From Gordonia pseudamarae (GTDB taxonomy: Bacteria; Actinomycetota; Actinomycetes; Mycobacteriales; Mycobacteriaceae), in contig NZ_CP045809.1 in NCBI RefSeq assembly GCF_025273675.1, positions 2,108,001 through 2,172,000 of the forward strand: a stretch of 64,000 nucleotides of DNA, written 5' to 3'. The translations under genes and the position numbers were made by a program. Position 1 is the stretch's first letter, and every line of letters starts with the position of its first letter. Positions 11,152 to 20,168 of the stretch are shown here, in pieces. The notes under the pieces were generated by a model, which was not told where the DNA came from, searched no databases, and saw nothing but the letters and a program-made list of their open reading frames with translations.

Positions 11152-11169
11152 GAGGAAAAGGTCCCGACA
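11152..11169. promoter_or_regulatory. Possible DosR-type half-site between desaturase and regulator genes
   Basis: On the minus strand this reads TGTCGGGACCTTTTCCTC. The GGGACC-TTTT-CC core resembles one well-conserved half and one weaker half of the DosR consensus (GGGACT-N4-AGTCCC). It lies about 100 nt ahead of the desaturase start and about 55 nt ahead of the response regulator start. The match is partial. Confidence 0.3.
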
Positions 11170-11208
11170 GGGTGGGGCCGGTTGTCGTCCCCTGTCGCAC
11201 TGCTGCGG

Positions 11209-11214
11209 TAGCGT
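11209..11214 (+). promoter_or_regulatory. Leaderless -10 box of the response regulator
   Basis: TAGCGT fits the actinobacterial TANNNT -10, and the ATG at 11222 follows after exactly 7 nt. Transcription would begin at or next to the start codon, which also supports this start. Confidence 0.5.
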
Positions 11215-11221
11215 CTCATCC

Positions 11222-11914
11222 ATGGCATCAGCAGGTGAGATTCATGACCCCGGCAACGACGGCGTCACCCCGCGCGTTCGCGTGTATCTCGTCGACGATC
11301 ACGAACTGGTCCGGCGCGGACTGCGTGACCTACTCGGCACGGCGGCCGACCTGGAGATCGTCGGTGAGGCCGCATCCGTCGGCGAGGCCACCGTCGGCAT
11401 CCTCGCCACCAAGCCCGATGTCGCGGTTCTCGACGTCCGGTTGCCCGACGGCAGTGGTGTGGAGCTGTGCCGTGACGTGCGGTCGGCCGAACCGTCGGTG
11501 CACTGCCTGATGCTCACCAGCTACGCCGACGACGACGCGCTGCTGGCCGCGGTGCTCGCGGGGGCATCTGGCTTCGTGCTCAAGCAGATCCTCGGGCAGG
11601 ATCTGGTCGCGGCGGTGCGGACCGTCGGGCGGGGCGGTTCGCTGCTCGACGACCGCAGCACCGCGGCGCTGCTGGCGCGGCTGCGCGACGGCAAACGCGA
11701 CGACGTCGATCCGCTCGCCGAACTCACCCATCAGGAACGTGAGGTGTTCCACCTCATCGGTGAGGGCCTGACCAACCGGCAGATAGCTCAGCGGATGTTC
11801 CTGGCGGAGAAGACGATCAAGAACTACGTTTCGCGCATCCTGTCCAAGCTCGACATGCAACGCCGTACCCAGGTGGCGGTGATGGCCACCAAGCTGCGTG
11901 ACGACAAACACTGA
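11222..11914 (+). CDS. NarL/FixJ response regulator, DosR-like
   Basis: DNA-binding response regulator of 230 residues. The receiver domain has the acidic pair DD25-26, phosphoacceptor Asp71 in VLDVRLPDG, the switch residue region MLTSYADDD and Lys in FVLKQ. The LuxR-type helix-turn-helix is [20 protein letters not shown] (about 182-201). The [18 protein letters not shown] pattern is very close to DosR. No partner other than the DosS-like kinase at 8300-10015 is nearby, so the two probably pair (inference). An unstructured 15-residue N-terminus precedes the receiver. A TAGCGT box 7 nt upstream of the ATG supports a leaderless mRNA. Confidence 0.92.
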   Translation: MASAGEIHDPGNDGVTPRVRVYLVDDHELVRRGLRDLLGTAADLEIVGEAASVGEATVGILATKPDVAVLDVRLPDGSGVELCRDVRSAEPSVHCLMLTSYADDDALLAAVLAGASGFVLKQILGQDLVAAVRTVGRGGSLLDDRSTAALLARLRDGKRDDVDPLAELTHQEREVFHLIGEGLTNRQIAQRMFLAEKTIKNYVSRILSKLDMQRRTQVAVMATKLRDDKH

Positions 11915-11970
11915 CCGGGCCACAACACCGAGCACGGGCGGTCCGGCGGCGGCCGGTAGGCTGTTTCCTC

Positions 11971-13215
11971 ATGGCTGAACGCGTTACTCCGGAGTCGGTT
12001 CCCAGTCTGTATCTGGCCGGACTCGATCTGCGTGGGCGCCGGGTCGTCGTGGTCGGCGGGGGTTCGGTGGCGCAGCGGCGCCTGCCCAATCTGATCGCCG
12101 CCGGTGCCGATGTCGTGGTGGTCGCCACCGACCCCACGCCGGCCGTCGAATCGTTTCCCGGGATCACGGTCATCACCCGGCCCTACGCCGACGGTGACCT
12201 CGACGGTGCCTGGTATGTGCTGGCCTGTACCGACGACCCGCAGGTCAACGCGGCCGTGGTGGCCGAGGCCGAGCGCGGGCGGGTCTTCTGTGTGCGCGCC
12301 GACGACGCCCGGCAGGGCACCGCGGCCACACCGGCGTCGGGGCGGCACCGGGACCTGCAGTTCGGAGTGCTCGCCGGCGGTGACCACCGGCAGTCGGCGG
12401 CGATGCGCGCGGCGATCTCGCGCGCCCTGGCCGACGGTTCACTCGCCCGCAGGCGGGCACGCCACCCGCCCGGGGTGGCCCTGGTGGGCGGCGGGCCCGG
12501 CGACGCCGAGCTGATCACAGTGCGGGGGCAGCGCCTGCTCGCCCAGGCCGATGTGGTGGTGGCCGATCGGCTCGCGCCGCCGGAGTTGCTGGCCGCGCTC
12601 GGGCCGCAGGTGGAGATCATCGACGCCGCCAAGGTGCCGTACGGACGGGCGATGAAGCAGGAGGCCATCAACGACGTCCTGGTGGCCCGGGCCAAGGAGG
12701 GCAAGTTCGTCGTCCGGCTCAAGGGCGGCGACCCGTTCGTCTACGGCCGGGGCTTCGAGGAACTGCAGGCCTGTGTCGCGGCCGGGGTACCGGTCACCGT
12801 GGTTCCCGGGGTGAGCAGCCCGATCGCCGCCCCCGGCGCGGCGGGGATCCCCGTCACCCATCGTGGGGTGACGCATGAGGTGGTGATCGCCTCCGGCCAC
12901 GTTCGGCCCGGCCATCCGGATTCGCTCATCGACTGGTCGGTGCTCGCCCGGCTACGGGGCACCCTGGTGCTGATGATGGCCGTGGAACGGGTGGCGGTGT
13001 TCGCCGACGCCCTGCTCGCCGGCGGAAAACCCGGCGACACCCCGGTGGCGATGATCGAGAACGGATCGCTGCCCACCCAGCGGCTGCTGCGCACCGACCT
13101 CGCCCACGCCGGTGAGGTCGCCGACGCCGAGCACCTGACGCCGCCGGCCATCGTCGTCATCGGTGCCGTCGCAGGCTTCACCGAGGCCGATTCACTGCGA
13201 CTGACAGGCAACTGA
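11971..13215 (+). CDS. cysG: Siroheme/cobalamin bifunctional enzyme: precorrin-2 dehydrogenase and uroporphyrinogen-III methyltransferase
   Basis: Bifunctional, 414 residues. The N-terminal NAD-dependent precorrin-2 dehydrogenase/ferrochelatase part (about 10-150) starts with GRRVVVVGGGSVAQRRLPNL. The C-terminal S-adenosylmethionine uroporphyrinogen-III C-methyltransferase part (about 165-405) has VALVGGGPGDAELITVRG, VRLKGGDPFVYGRGFEE and VVPGVSSPIAAPGAAGIPVTH. It feeds both siroheme and cobalamin and completes the cob group upstream. M. tuberculosis Rv2847c occupies the same place, next to cobB and efpA. A TAGGCT box lies 8 nt before the ATG. Confidence 0.95.
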   Translation: MAERVTPESVPSLYLAGLDLRGRRVVVVGGGSVAQRRLPNLIAAGADVVVVATDPTPAVESFPGITVITRPYADGDLDGAWYVLACTDDPQVNAAVVAEAERGRVFCVRADDARQGTAATPASGRHRDLQFGVLAGGDHRQSAAMRAAISRALADGSLARRRARHPPGVALVGGGPGDAELITVRGQRLLAQADVVVADRLAPPELLAALGPQVEIIDAAKVPYGRAMKQEAINDVLVARAKEGKFVVRLKGGDPFVYGRGFEELQACVAAGVPVTVVPGVSSPIAAPGAAGIPVTHRGVTHEVVIASGHVRPGHPDSLIDWSVLARLRGTLVLMMAVERVAVFADALLAGGKPGDTPVAMIENGSLPTQRLLRTDLAHAGEVADAEHLTPPAIVVIGAVAGFTEADSLRLTGN

Positions 13216-13458
13216 CGGCCGCACCGAACCATTCTTCGACTATCGCCCCATAGCGTCGTCGGCGGCGGTGACGAACAGGATCGCCCGTCGCCGTCGTTCT
13301 CCTGAGTCCCGGTCGAACGCCGGATCAACCATGGACGGGGCCCGTCATGCGCACTTGCATATATCAACGGAAATTGGCTTATCCTCCGGCCCGGCCGGTA
13401 CCGTCGGTGCCCATGGCAACATTCGGTAAGCCCCACTCAGGGACGCGAGGTCTCACCG

Positions 13459-15249
13459 ATGCACCATAAGGTTCTCGGACCCGCCATCTTCGTGTTGAGC
13501 GGGATGCAGCTGCTGATGGTGCTCGACGGCACCGTGGCGGCGCTGGCCTTGCCCAAGATCCGCGACGCCCTGTCACTGAGCGAATCCAACGCCAACTGGA
13601 TCATCAGCAGCTACGTTCTCGCGTTCGGCGGGCTGATGCTGCTCGGCGGCCGGCTCGGCGACGCGTTCGGCCGCCGCCGGATGTTCATCATCGGTGTCCT
13701 GGCCTTCACCGTCACCTCCCTGATGTGCGGGCTGGCGCAGGGAGAGGCGATGCTCATCGTCGGGCGCGCGCTGCAGGGCGCCTCGGCCGCCGTGGCCGCA
13801 CCCACCGCGATGGCGCTGGTCGCCACCACCTTCGCACCCGGCAAACCGCGCAGCCAGGCATTTGCCATCTATGCGGCGATGACCGGCATCGGCTCGGTCG
13901 CCGGTCTGATCCTCGGCGGCGTACTCACCCAGGTGTCGTGGCGGCTGGTGTTTCTGATCAACGTGCCCATCGGCATCGTCGTCGGTGTGGGCGCCGTCTG
14001 GGCGCTGGCCGAATCGCAGGGAGAACGCCTGTCGCTCGACATCCCGGGAGCGGTGCTCGGCACGCTGGGCTGCACGCTGCTGGTACTGGCGGTGAATGAG
14101 GGACCGTCGGGCTGGGGCCGGCCGATCGTCGTCGGGTCGTTCGTCATCGGCACGCTCGCGCTGGTCGCCTTCGTGGTGGTCGAGCGCCGGGCCCGCAACC
14201 CCATTCTGCCGTTCTCCTTGTTCGACGACCCCAACCGGGTCGCGGCGCTCATCGCGATCCTGCTGTCGAGCATGATCATGATGTGCATGGCGGTGTTCAT
14301 CTCGCTGTACCTGCAGGGCATCCTCAAGTATTCGCCGCTGCAGAGCGGCATGGCGGTGGTCCCGTTCGCGTTCGGCCTCGGTGTGGCCGCCGCGATCGCC
14401 TCCAAACTCGCCCTGATGGTGCAGCCGCGCTGGCTGGTCCTGGCCGGCGGGGCGGTGATCTGCGCGGGCTGTCTGTACGCGTGGTCGATCGCCACCGGCG
14501 ATCCGTCCTATTTTCCGAGCATCGCTCTGCCCGTGGTGGTGATCGGATTCGGTGTCGGGTTGGCGGTCATCCCGCTGACGTTGTCGGTCGTGGCCGGGGT
14601 GGGGCCCAACGAGATCGGTCCGCTCACGGCGATCGCCCAGGTCGCCCAGCAACTGGGCGGGGCGATCGGACTGGTCGCCGTCGGTGCGGCGGTCACCTCG
14701 CGGGCACTGTCCAAGGGCGGCACCACCGAACCGGTGGAAACCATGAACGCCCAGCAGCTCGCCGCCCAGGCCGACGGGTACGGCCTGGCCTTCGCCAGCT
14801 GCGCGCTGCTCGCCGTCCTCGCCGCGTGCGTGGTGCTGTTCATGCGTTTCACCCCGGAACAGGTTGCCGAGGGACAGGCGGCGCAACAGGCCGCGGACGC
14901 CGGTGTCGACGACGGCGGGCAGGTGCCCGCAGACCGGGTGAGCGCAGACCGGGTGAGCGCAGACCGGGTGAGCGCAGACCGGGTGAGCGCAGACCAGGTG
15001 AGCACGAATCGGATGAGCGCGGCCCGGGCCACGTCTGCGCCGGCCGCGGCACCACCTCGCCGATACCGCGCCGACGATCCGCCGACCGAGCCGTTGCCGG
15101 TGCGCCGGGACGGGCCCCGTCACCGGACATCGAACGCCTGGTCGCTGTCCGCACCCGATGCCGGGGGCCGCGACGACTACGACGAGTATCTGGGCGGTGC
15201 CGACACCGCGCGGATCTTCCAGACGACGCGGGGCCGGCACACCCGCTGA
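13459..15249 (+). CDS. efpA: EfpA-type MFS drug efflux pump with repeat-bearing C-terminal tail
   Basis: Major facilitator superfamily, DHA2/QacA group, with about 14 membrane helices in residues 8-465. Motif A is GGRLGDAFGRRRMF (about 63-76), and a motif-C-like IGSVAGLILGGVLTQ follows. The M. tuberculosis orthologue is Rv2846c, between cysG and proS as here. The protein is 596 residues, longer than the roughly 530 of EfpA, because of a cytoplasmic tail (about 475-596) with tandem VSADR pentapeptides and a basic/acidic low-complexity end. The 243-nt region upstream (13216-13458) is locally AT-rich (near 13355-13385) and presumably carries the promoter. Confidence 0.93.
   Translation: MHHKVLGPAIFVLSGMQLLMVLDGTVAALALPKIRDALSLSESNANWIISSYVLAFGGLMLLGGRLGDAFGRRRMFIIGVLAFTVTSLMCGLAQGEAMLIVGRALQGASAAVAAPTAMALVATTFAPGKPRSQAFAIYAAMTGIGSVAGLILGGVLTQVSWRLVFLINVPIGIVVGVGAVWALAESQGERLSLDIPGAVLGTLGCTLLVLAVNEGPSGWGRPIVVGSFVIGTLALVAFVVVERRARNPILPFSLFDDPNRVAALIAILLSSMIMMCMAVFISLYLQGILKYSPLQSGMAVVPFAFGLGVAAAIASKLALMVQPRWLVLAGGAVICAGCLYAWSIATGDPSYFPSIALPVVVIGFGVGLAVIPLTLSVVAGVGPNEIGPLTAIAQVAQQLGGAIGLVAVGAAVTSRALSKGGTTEPVETMNAQQLAAQADGYGLAFASCALLAVLAACVVLFMRFTPEQVAEGQAAQQAADAGVDDGGQVPADRVSADRVSADRVSADRVSADQVSTNRMSAARATSAPAAAPPRRYRADDPPTEPLPVRRDGPRHRTSNAWSLSAPDAGGRDDYDEYLGGADTARIFQTTRGRHTR
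14923..15012 (+). repeat. 15-bp tandem repeat in efpA tail (six units)
   Basis: Units begin at 14923, 14938, 14953, 14968, 14983 and 14998, with consensus GTGAGCGCAGACCGG encoding VSADR. The central three units are identical. The first and last two have diverged. The copy number is likely to vary between strains. Confidence 0.9.
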
Positions 15250-15262
15250 ACGGGGCCGGGGA

Positions 15263-16003
15263 TCAGTCGGTGACGACGACGATCCGGTCGGGTCCTTCGA
15301 TTTCGATGCGCTGACCGGCGTCGGAGAGCACCGCGGCCAGCGTGTTGATGTCGCCGACGGTGCGCCGGGTGCGCACCAGTTCGCGGGCGATCAGCCCTTT
15401 GTGGTGTTTGTTGAAGTGGCTGACGACGCTGCGTGTGCCGTCGGGTCGTTCGGTGACCACGGTGGCGGTGACCGCGTCGTGTACCGGTCCGAGCTGGTGA
15501 TACACCCCCGAACGCAGATCCACCACGAAGTCGTCGAGTGCGTCCAGACTCGATGACAGTGCCGGTTTCCACCGCGCGGCCAGGGTCTTGCGTCCGGGCA
15601 GTTTTGACCCGCCGGACAGTCGGTAGGCCGGGATCCGGTCGTTCGCGCCGACCACCCCGAACAGGGCGGACCCGATCAGCACCCGGTCGGCGGTCTTTGT
15701 TTTTCCCGCCCTGGTGAGGGAGCCGTGATCGAAGGCGTCGTAGAGCACCCCGGTGTAGCGCTCGATCGCCGGGCGGGTCGGCGAGATCCACAGCTCGGCG
15801 TTGCGGTCGATCTCCGCGAGTTGGGTCCGGCCCAGGCCCAGCGCGATCCGGCTGGCGTCGAGATCGGCGGCCAGCGCCACCAGGTCCTCGCCGATCTGCC
15901 GGCGGATCGGGGTGAGTTCGCCGAACACCAGGGAGTCCAGGTCCAGCGGTGCGTCGTTGCCGCCGTCGGACTTGGTTTCGGAAGGAGGCAGGATCACGCG
16001 CAC
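15263..16003 (-). CDS. yaaA: YaaA/DUF328 peroxide-stress protein
   Basis: YaaA (DUF328) family, 246 residues. In E. coli YaaA lowers free iron and protects DNA during peroxide stress. The family signature ILPPSETKSDGG opens the protein, and SHFNKHHKGLIARELVR lies near the C-terminus. The GTG at 16003 is chosen because TATCGT (16015-16010) lies 6 nt ahead, suggesting a leaderless transcript, and because the family begins close to ILPPSETK. It is divergent from proS and convergent with efpA. It does not sit between efpA and proS in M. tuberculosis, so it is an insertion relative to that order. Confidence 0.9.
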   Translation of the reverse strand: MRVILPPSETKSDGGNDAPLDLDSLVFGELTPIRRQIGEDLVALAADLDASRIALGLGRTQLAEIDRNAELWISPTRPAIERYTGVLYDAFDHGSLTRAGKTKTADRVLIGSALFGVVGANDRIPAYRLSGGSKLPGRKTLAARWKPALSSSLDALDDFVVDLRSGVYHQLGPVHDAVTATVVTERPDGTRSVVSHFNKHHKGLIARELVRTRRTVGDINTLAAVLSDAGQRIEIEGPDRIVVVTD

Positions 16004-16103
16004 CGACACACGATAACGGGACCGGCCGTCGGCTCCCCGGACAGGGTTCGCGTCGTCGACGGACGGGAAAAGCGGTGGCGGCGATGGCCTAAGCTGACTC
16101 TTT

Positions 16104-17846
16104 GTGATAACACGCATGTCGACCCTGTTTCTGCGAACGCTGCGCGACGATCCGGCCGACGCCGAGGTGCCCAGCCACAAACTGCTCGTGCGTGCGGGCT
16201 ATGTCCGCCGCGCCGCGCCGGGCGTGTACAGCTGGCTGCCGCTGGGTCTGCGGGTGCTGCGGGCCGTCGAACAGGTGGTCCGCGAGGAGATGAACGCCAT
16301 CGGCGCGCAGGAGATCCTGCTGCCCGCCCTGCTCCCGCGTGAACCGTACGAGACCACCAACCGGTGGACCGAGTACGGCGACAACCTGTTCCGCCTGAAG
16401 GACCGCAAGGGCTCCGATATGGTTCTGGGCCCCACCCACGAGGAACTGTTCACCCAACTGGTCAAGGGCGAGTACTCCTCGTACAAGGATCTTCCGGTGA
16501 TCCTGTACCAGGTTCAGACCAAGTACCGCGACGAGGAACGTCCCCGCGCCGGCATCCTGCGCGGGCGTGAGTTCGTGATGAAGGACTCGTACTCGTTCGA
16601 CCTCGATGACAACGGTCTCGAGACGGCCTACGGGCTGCACCGTGAGGCGTACCGGAGAATCTTCGACCGGCTCGGTGTCAAGTACGTCATCGTGGCGGCG
16701 ACCTCGGGAGCGATGGGTGGCAGCGCCTCGGAGGAGTTCCTGGCCGAGAGTGCGGTGGGCGAGGACACCTTCGTGCGGTGCGTCGAATCCGGCTACGCCG
16801 CCAACGTGGAGGCGGTGGTGACACCGGCACCCGAACCGATCCCGTTCGACGACGCACCGGCCGCGCAGGTGTACGACACCGAGAACACCCCGACCATTGC
16901 CACCCTCGTGGACTGGGCCAACGACGCCCTCGACCGCGAGGTCACCGCCGCCGACACGCTCAAGAACGTGCTGGTGAAGATTCACCTGCCCGGCGGCGAA
17001 CCCGAAATCGTGGGTATCGGTGTGCCCGGCGACCGTGAAGTGGACATGAAGCGCCTGGAGGCGTCGGTGGAACCGGCGTCGGTGGACCTGCTCACCGAGG
17101 AGGATTTCGCCGCCAATCCATTCCTGGTGAAGGGATACGTTGGGCCGAATGCGTTGCTGGACAACGGTCTGCGATATCTGGTCGATCCGCGGGTGGTGGT
17201 CGGCACCCGCTGGATCACCGGCGCCGACCAGCCGAACAGGCATGTGGTGGATCTGGTGGTCGGCCGTGACTTCACACCCACCGGCACCATCGAGGCCGCG
17301 GAGGTCCGCGATGGTGACCTGTCGCCGGACGGTCGCGGAGTGCTGACCGCGGCGAAGGGCATCGAGATCGGGCACATCTTCCAACTCGGCCGCAAGTACA
17401 CCGACGCGTTCGAGGTGGATGTGCTCGGGGAGAACGGCAAACCGGTGCGGCTCACCATGGGTTCGTACGGTGTCGGGGTGTCGCGACTGGTCGCGGTGAT
17501 AGCCGAGCAATGTCACGACGACAAGGGCCTGCGCTGGCCGCGTGAGGTCACCCCGTTCGACGTGCATGTGGTGATCGCCAACAAGGATGCCGCGGCGATC
17601 GACGGTGCCGAGGCGCTGGCCGCCGAACTCGACACGCAGTCCTTGTCGGTGGTGCTCGATGACCGTAAGGCTTCGCCCGGGGTGAAGTTCAAGGACGCCG
17701 AATTGCTCGGTGTGCCGACCACGGTGGTGGTCGGCCGTGGCTTCGCCAACGGAGTGGTCGAGGTCCGCGACCGGTTCACCGGCGAGGCCCGCGAGATGCC
17801 TGTCGACGGTGCCGCGGCGGCGATTGCGGCGATCGTCCGCGGATAG
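16104..17846 (+). CDS. proS: Prolyl-tRNA synthetase (bacterial type, with editing domain)
   Basis: Class II aminoacyl-tRNA synthetase, 580 residues, charging tRNA-Pro. Motif 2 lies in [21 protein letters not shown]; the inserted editing (YbaK-like) domain spans about 230-390; motif 3 is in [18 protein letters not shown]; an anticodon-binding domain forms the C-terminus. The GTG 16104 start follows TAAGCT by 8 nt; ATG 16116 is an alternative. M. tuberculosis Rv2845c lies in the same position next to efpA. Confidence 0.96.
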   Translation: MITRMSTLFLRTLRDDPADAEVPSHKLLVRAGYVRRAAPGVYSWLPLGLRVLRAVEQVVREEMNAIGAQEILLPALLPREPYETTNRWTEYGDNLFRLKDRKGSDMVLGPTHEELFTQLVKGEYSSYKDLPVILYQVQTKYRDEERPRAGILRGREFVMKDSYSFDLDDNGLETAYGLHREAYRRIFDRLGVKYVIVAATSGAMGGSASEEFLAESAVGEDTFVRCVESGYAANVEAVVTPAPEPIPFDDAPAAQVYDTENTPTIATLVDWANDALDREVTAADTLKNVLVKIHLPGGEPEIVGIGVPGDREVDMKRLEASVEPASVDLLTEEDFAANPFLVKGYVGPNALLDNGLRYLVDPRVVVGTRWITGADQPNRHVVDLVVGRDFTPTGTIEAAEVRDGDLSPDGRGVLTAAKGIEIGHIFQLGRKYTDAFEVDVLGENGKPVRLTMGSYGVGVSRLVAVIAEQCHDDKGLRWPREVTPFDVHVVIANKDAAAIDGAEALAAELDTQSLSVVLDDRKASPGVKFKDAELLGVPTTVVVGRGFANGVVEVRDRFTGEAREMPVDGAAAAIAAIVRG

Positions 17847-17880
17847 GCGCGCTTTTGGCACGGAGTGGACGGCGAGGCAT

Positions 17881-17918
17881 CTAAAGTGATATCACTTTTA
17901 AAACTGATATCACTTTAG
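17881..17918. promoter_or_regulatory. 38-bp near-perfect palindromic operator of the SPFH operon
   Basis: Two 14-bp perfect inverted arms, CTAAAGTGATATCA (17881-17894) and TGATATCACTTTAG (17905-17918), flank CTTTTAAAAC. Only one base pair of the whole 38 bp (C17895/C17904) breaks the symmetry. Each arm also contains a GATATC centre, 18 bp apart, and 17883-17898 (AAAGTGATATCACTTT) is itself a perfect 16-bp palindrome. It is an AT-rich island in a GC-rich region and ends 12 nt before the ATG at 17931. This geometry suits cooperative binding of two dimers of a small regulator. The ribbon-helix-helix protein at 18857 is the obvious candidate (inference). Confidence 0.85.
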
Positions 17919-17930
17919 GGGGTTGTGCTG

Positions 17931-18857
17931 ATGACCACCGAATTCGTACCGGTCGGGCATGAAGGTGCGCAGGTCGAAGTGTCCGAACGGCCGAGCTGGT
18001 ATGCCGGAACCGGGGCCGCACTCGGTGTGATCGCCGCAGCGGTGATCGCCATCGGACTCGGAGCCGTCTGCATCGTGTTGGCTGTGACCGCGGCGCTGCC
18101 CGTGCTGGTGGTGCCCGCGACGATCCTGCTGGTGGCCGCGCTGGTCGGACTCTCGATGATCGTCGTGCTCGCACCCGGGCATACCTTCGTGGTGCAGTTG
18201 TTCGGCCGCTATGTGGGCACCGTACGGCAGTCGGGTCTCGGACTGGTTCCACCGTTGACCACCCGACGCAGGGTCTCGGCGCGCGTGCGAAACTTCGAGA
18301 CCGCCGAACTCAAGGTCAACGACGCCGTGGGCAACCCCGTCCACGTCGCCGCGATCATCGTCTGGCAGGTTGCCGACACCGCCAAGGCCACCTTCGGTGT
18401 CGAGGACTACGAGGAGTTCATCGGCACGCAGGCCGAATCGGCGCTCCGGCAGGTCACCACCGCCCATCCCTACGACGACGACGCCGGTCACGGCACCACG
18501 TCGCTGCGCGGATCCACCGACGAGGTGGCGGCCGAACTCGCCGAACAGGTTGCCGATCGGGCCTCGCCGGCCGGGCTGGAGATCATCGAGACCCGCATCT
18601 CCTCGCTCGCCTATGCCCCTGAGATAGCCCAGGCCATGCTGCAGCGTCAACAGGCATCGGCGCTGCTCGCCGCACGCGAGAAGATCGTCGACGGCGCAGT
18701 CGGACTCGTGCAGAGCGCCCTGGCCAGACTCGAGTCCGAGGATGTGGTGGTCCTCGATGACGAGCGTCGCGCCGCGATGGTGTCCAATCTGCTGGTCGTC
18801 CTATGCGGGGACAGCCGCGCGACACCGATCGTGAACACCGGCAGCCTGTACGCCTGA
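17931..18857 (+). CDS. SPFH/Band 7 domain membrane protein
   Basis: A 308-residue protein with an N-terminal soluble stretch, two hydrophobic helices (about 27-50 and 55-80) and an SPFH/Band 7 domain (about 85-250), as in stomatin/flotillin-like scaffold proteins. Family features are [23 protein letters not shown] and [17 protein letters not shown], then a region with [31 protein letters not shown] and the late [27 protein letters not shown] helix. The ATG at 17931 has an AGGGGG ribosome binding site 8 nt upstream. It overlaps by 1 nt (TGATG) the small DNA-binding gene that follows. Function is unknown beyond membrane microdomain organisation in the family. It is absent from the corresponding M. 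tuberculosis position. Confidence 0.88.
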   Translation: MTTEFVPVGHEGAQVEVSERPSWYAGTGAALGVIAAAVIAIGLGAVCIVLAVTAALPVLVVPATILLVAALVGLSMIVVLAPGHTFVVQLFGRYVGTVRQSGLGLVPPLTTRRRVSARVRNFETAELKVNDAVGNPVHVAAIIVWQVADTAKATFGVEDYEEFIGTQAESALRQVTTAHPYDDDAGHGTTSLRGSTDEVAAELAEQVADRASPAGLEIIETRISSLAYAPEIAQAMLQRQQASALLAAREKIVDGAVGLVQSALARLESEDVVVLDDERRAAMVSNLLVVLCGDSRATPIVNTGSLYA

Positions 18858-19114
18858 TGTCGTCGGGCAGTGCTGATTCCGGGCGGCCGGACGAACCCCC
18901 GGACAAGGGGGAACACCGGGCCGTTCGCAAATCTGTTCCGCTCCGGATCGACCCCGCGGTCTACGAGGCACTTGCTCGATGGGCGGCCGATGACCTGCGT
19001 AGTGTCAACGCTCAGATCGAGGTCCTGCTACGACGCGCACTCGACGCCGCCGGGCGGACTCCCCGCCAGGCGGCGCCGATCCGTCGCCGCGGCCGTCCGC
19101 GTCGTGAGATGTGA
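18857..19114 (+). CDS. Small ribbon-helix-helix (Arc-type) DNA-binding protein
   Basis: An 85-residue basic protein. The core [20 protein letters not shown] followed by [18 protein letters not shown] matches an Arc/MetJ-like ribbon-helix-helix domain (strand VPLRID, helix A, SVN turn, helix B). Disordered charged ends surround it, with a basic RRRGRPRRE tail. It is translationally coupled to the SPFH gene (stop/start overlap TGATG), so it is probably the operon's autoregulator acting on the 38-bp palindrome. Antitoxins share this fold, but the partner here is a membrane SPFH protein, not a recognised toxin. Confidence 0.8.
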   Translation: MSSGSADSGRPDEPPDKGEHRAVRKSVPLRIDPAVYEALARWAADDLRSVNAQIEVLLRRALDAAGRTPRQAAPIRRRGRPRREM

Positions 19115-19206
19115 GGACAGGCGCGCTGTCGAGGTGACGAAGCCGACAGCCGTGCGCGGCGCGATGATCGCGACGACGGTCCATCTGGTGTCGGGTGCGC
19201 CGAACG

Positions 19207-19638
19207 CTACTCCGAGCCCGGAAACGCGACGGTATACGGCGACTGTTTGAGTGCGGCCCGCCATTGGGCGGCCCGCGTGGCCGAGGCGGTGAGTCCGTCC
19301 AGACCGATCCGCCGGGCGGCGGTGGAGTCGGCCTGCTCCAGCAGTGCCCGGTAGGCGAGGGCGCAGTCGGTTTCGGCGGCCAGCGCCACCGTCGCCGCCG
19401 AGGTCGGGTCGGTGACCTCGACCGGCAGCGTGTAGCCGGGCTCCTGGTCGGGCGGGGTGGCATCGGCCGACCGCATGGCATCGGCGGCGGTGTCCCGTGC
19501 GGCGCGGTGCTCGGCGCCGAACTCATCGACCGTCCTGCGGCGGGTGGAGGTGGTGAACGCGGTGATCACGCCGTAGGTGAACAGGGCCGCGTGCTCGGCG
19601 GCCACGACCGTCCTCAATGCATCGGTGGTGGTGCTCAT
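19207..19638 (-). CDS. Ferritin-like domain protein (DUF4439, Rv2844-like)
   Basis: Alanine-rich, all-helical 143-residue protein of the DUF4439 ferritin-like family. The first helix, LRTVVAAEHAALFTYGVITAF, carries the AAEHAALFTYG signature, and further helices carry EFGAEHRAARD and AAETDCALAYRALLE. Conserved Glu/His residues recall ferritin-like carriers, but metal binding is not established. It starts at ATG 19638, overlapping the stop of the lipoprotein gene (ATGA). It is on the opposite strand to rimP, as Rv2843/Rv2844 are in M. tuberculosis. Confidence 0.82.
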   Translation of the reverse strand: MSTTTDALRTVVAAEHAALFTYGVITAFTTSTRRRTVDEFGAEHRAARDTAADAMRSADATPPDQEPGYTLPVEVTDPTSAATVALAAETDCALAYRALLEQADSTAARRIGLDGLTASATRAAQWRAALKQSPYTVAFPGSE

Positions 19639-20168
19639 TCGGCCAGTGCCACCTCGACGATCGATACCAGTGAGGCACTCACGGCGCCGGCGAGCCCGGC
19701 CACGTAGCCGTTCTCGCCGAGCGCGACCTTGCCCGCCGTCCGGCCCGACGCGGTGAGTCGGGTACGCAACTCCTCGACAGAGGCCGCACCGCCCGTCGCC
19801 GGTTCGGTCACGATCCGGGTCGCGGTGTCCTGGTGCAGACGGGTGATCTCCTCGGTCAGCGCCCTCGCATGCTCGGTCCGCTGATCGGCGACGATCTTCA
19901 GCGCCGCGGCGTAGTCGGTGTCGGAGACGCTCAGCGTGCGCGCCGCGCCGGCGTCGGCATGGGCGGCGTCGGCCAGCGGCACCAGTGCCTCGGCCGTCAG
20001 CTGCTCGGCGGACGGGCCGTTGTCGCAGGCGGCCAGTGAACCGGCGGTGACGGCGACAGCCGTGACGGTCAGGCCGCCACGGATCGCCGAACGCCGGGAC
20101 AGGACCGGGCGGGACGACGGAACCGGGCGGCCCGGCTGCGGTGTGTCGGACATCGGTGTGTCGGACAT
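19635..20168 (-). CDS. Twin-arginine/lipobox secreted alanine-rich protein (Rv2843-like)
   Basis: About 177 residues. The N-terminus has SRRSAIRGG, then a hydrophobic stretch ending in the lipobox-like SLAAC, so it is probably a Tat-exported lipoprotein. The mature part is helical and Ala/Glu-rich, resembling ferritin-like DUF4439 neighbours. The N-terminus contains an in-frame 15-nt duplication (MSDTP twice), leaving three possible ATG starts (20192, 20168, 20153) with no strong ribosome binding site. 20168 is used here. Coupled to the downstream ferritin-like gene. Confidence 0.75.
   Translation of the reverse strand: MSDTPMSDTPQPGRPVPSSRPVLSRRSAIRGGLTVTAVAVTAGSLAACDNGPSAEQLTAEALVPLADAAHADAGAARTLSVSDTDYAAALKIVADQRTEHARALTEEITRLHQDTATRIVTEPATGGAASVEELRTRLTASGRTAGKVALGENGYVAGLAGAVSASLVSIVEVALAE

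Noticed and set aside
11171..11195. Second possible DosR box near the response regulator (GGGGACGACAAC...)
   Set aside because: The spacing between the GGGAC and GGCCCC parts is too long for the 20-bp DosR site.
14923..15012. Possible CRISPR-like repeat array
   Set aside because: Contiguous 15-bp in-frame units without spacers; a coding tandem repeat. The same applies to 55896-55957 and 62679-62753.
13573..15240. 555-codon frame antisense to efpA
   Set aside because: Shadow frame; composition rich in His/Arg/Gln with no domain.
16089..17861. 590-codon frame antisense to proS
   Set aside because: Shadow of proS with no recognisable domain.
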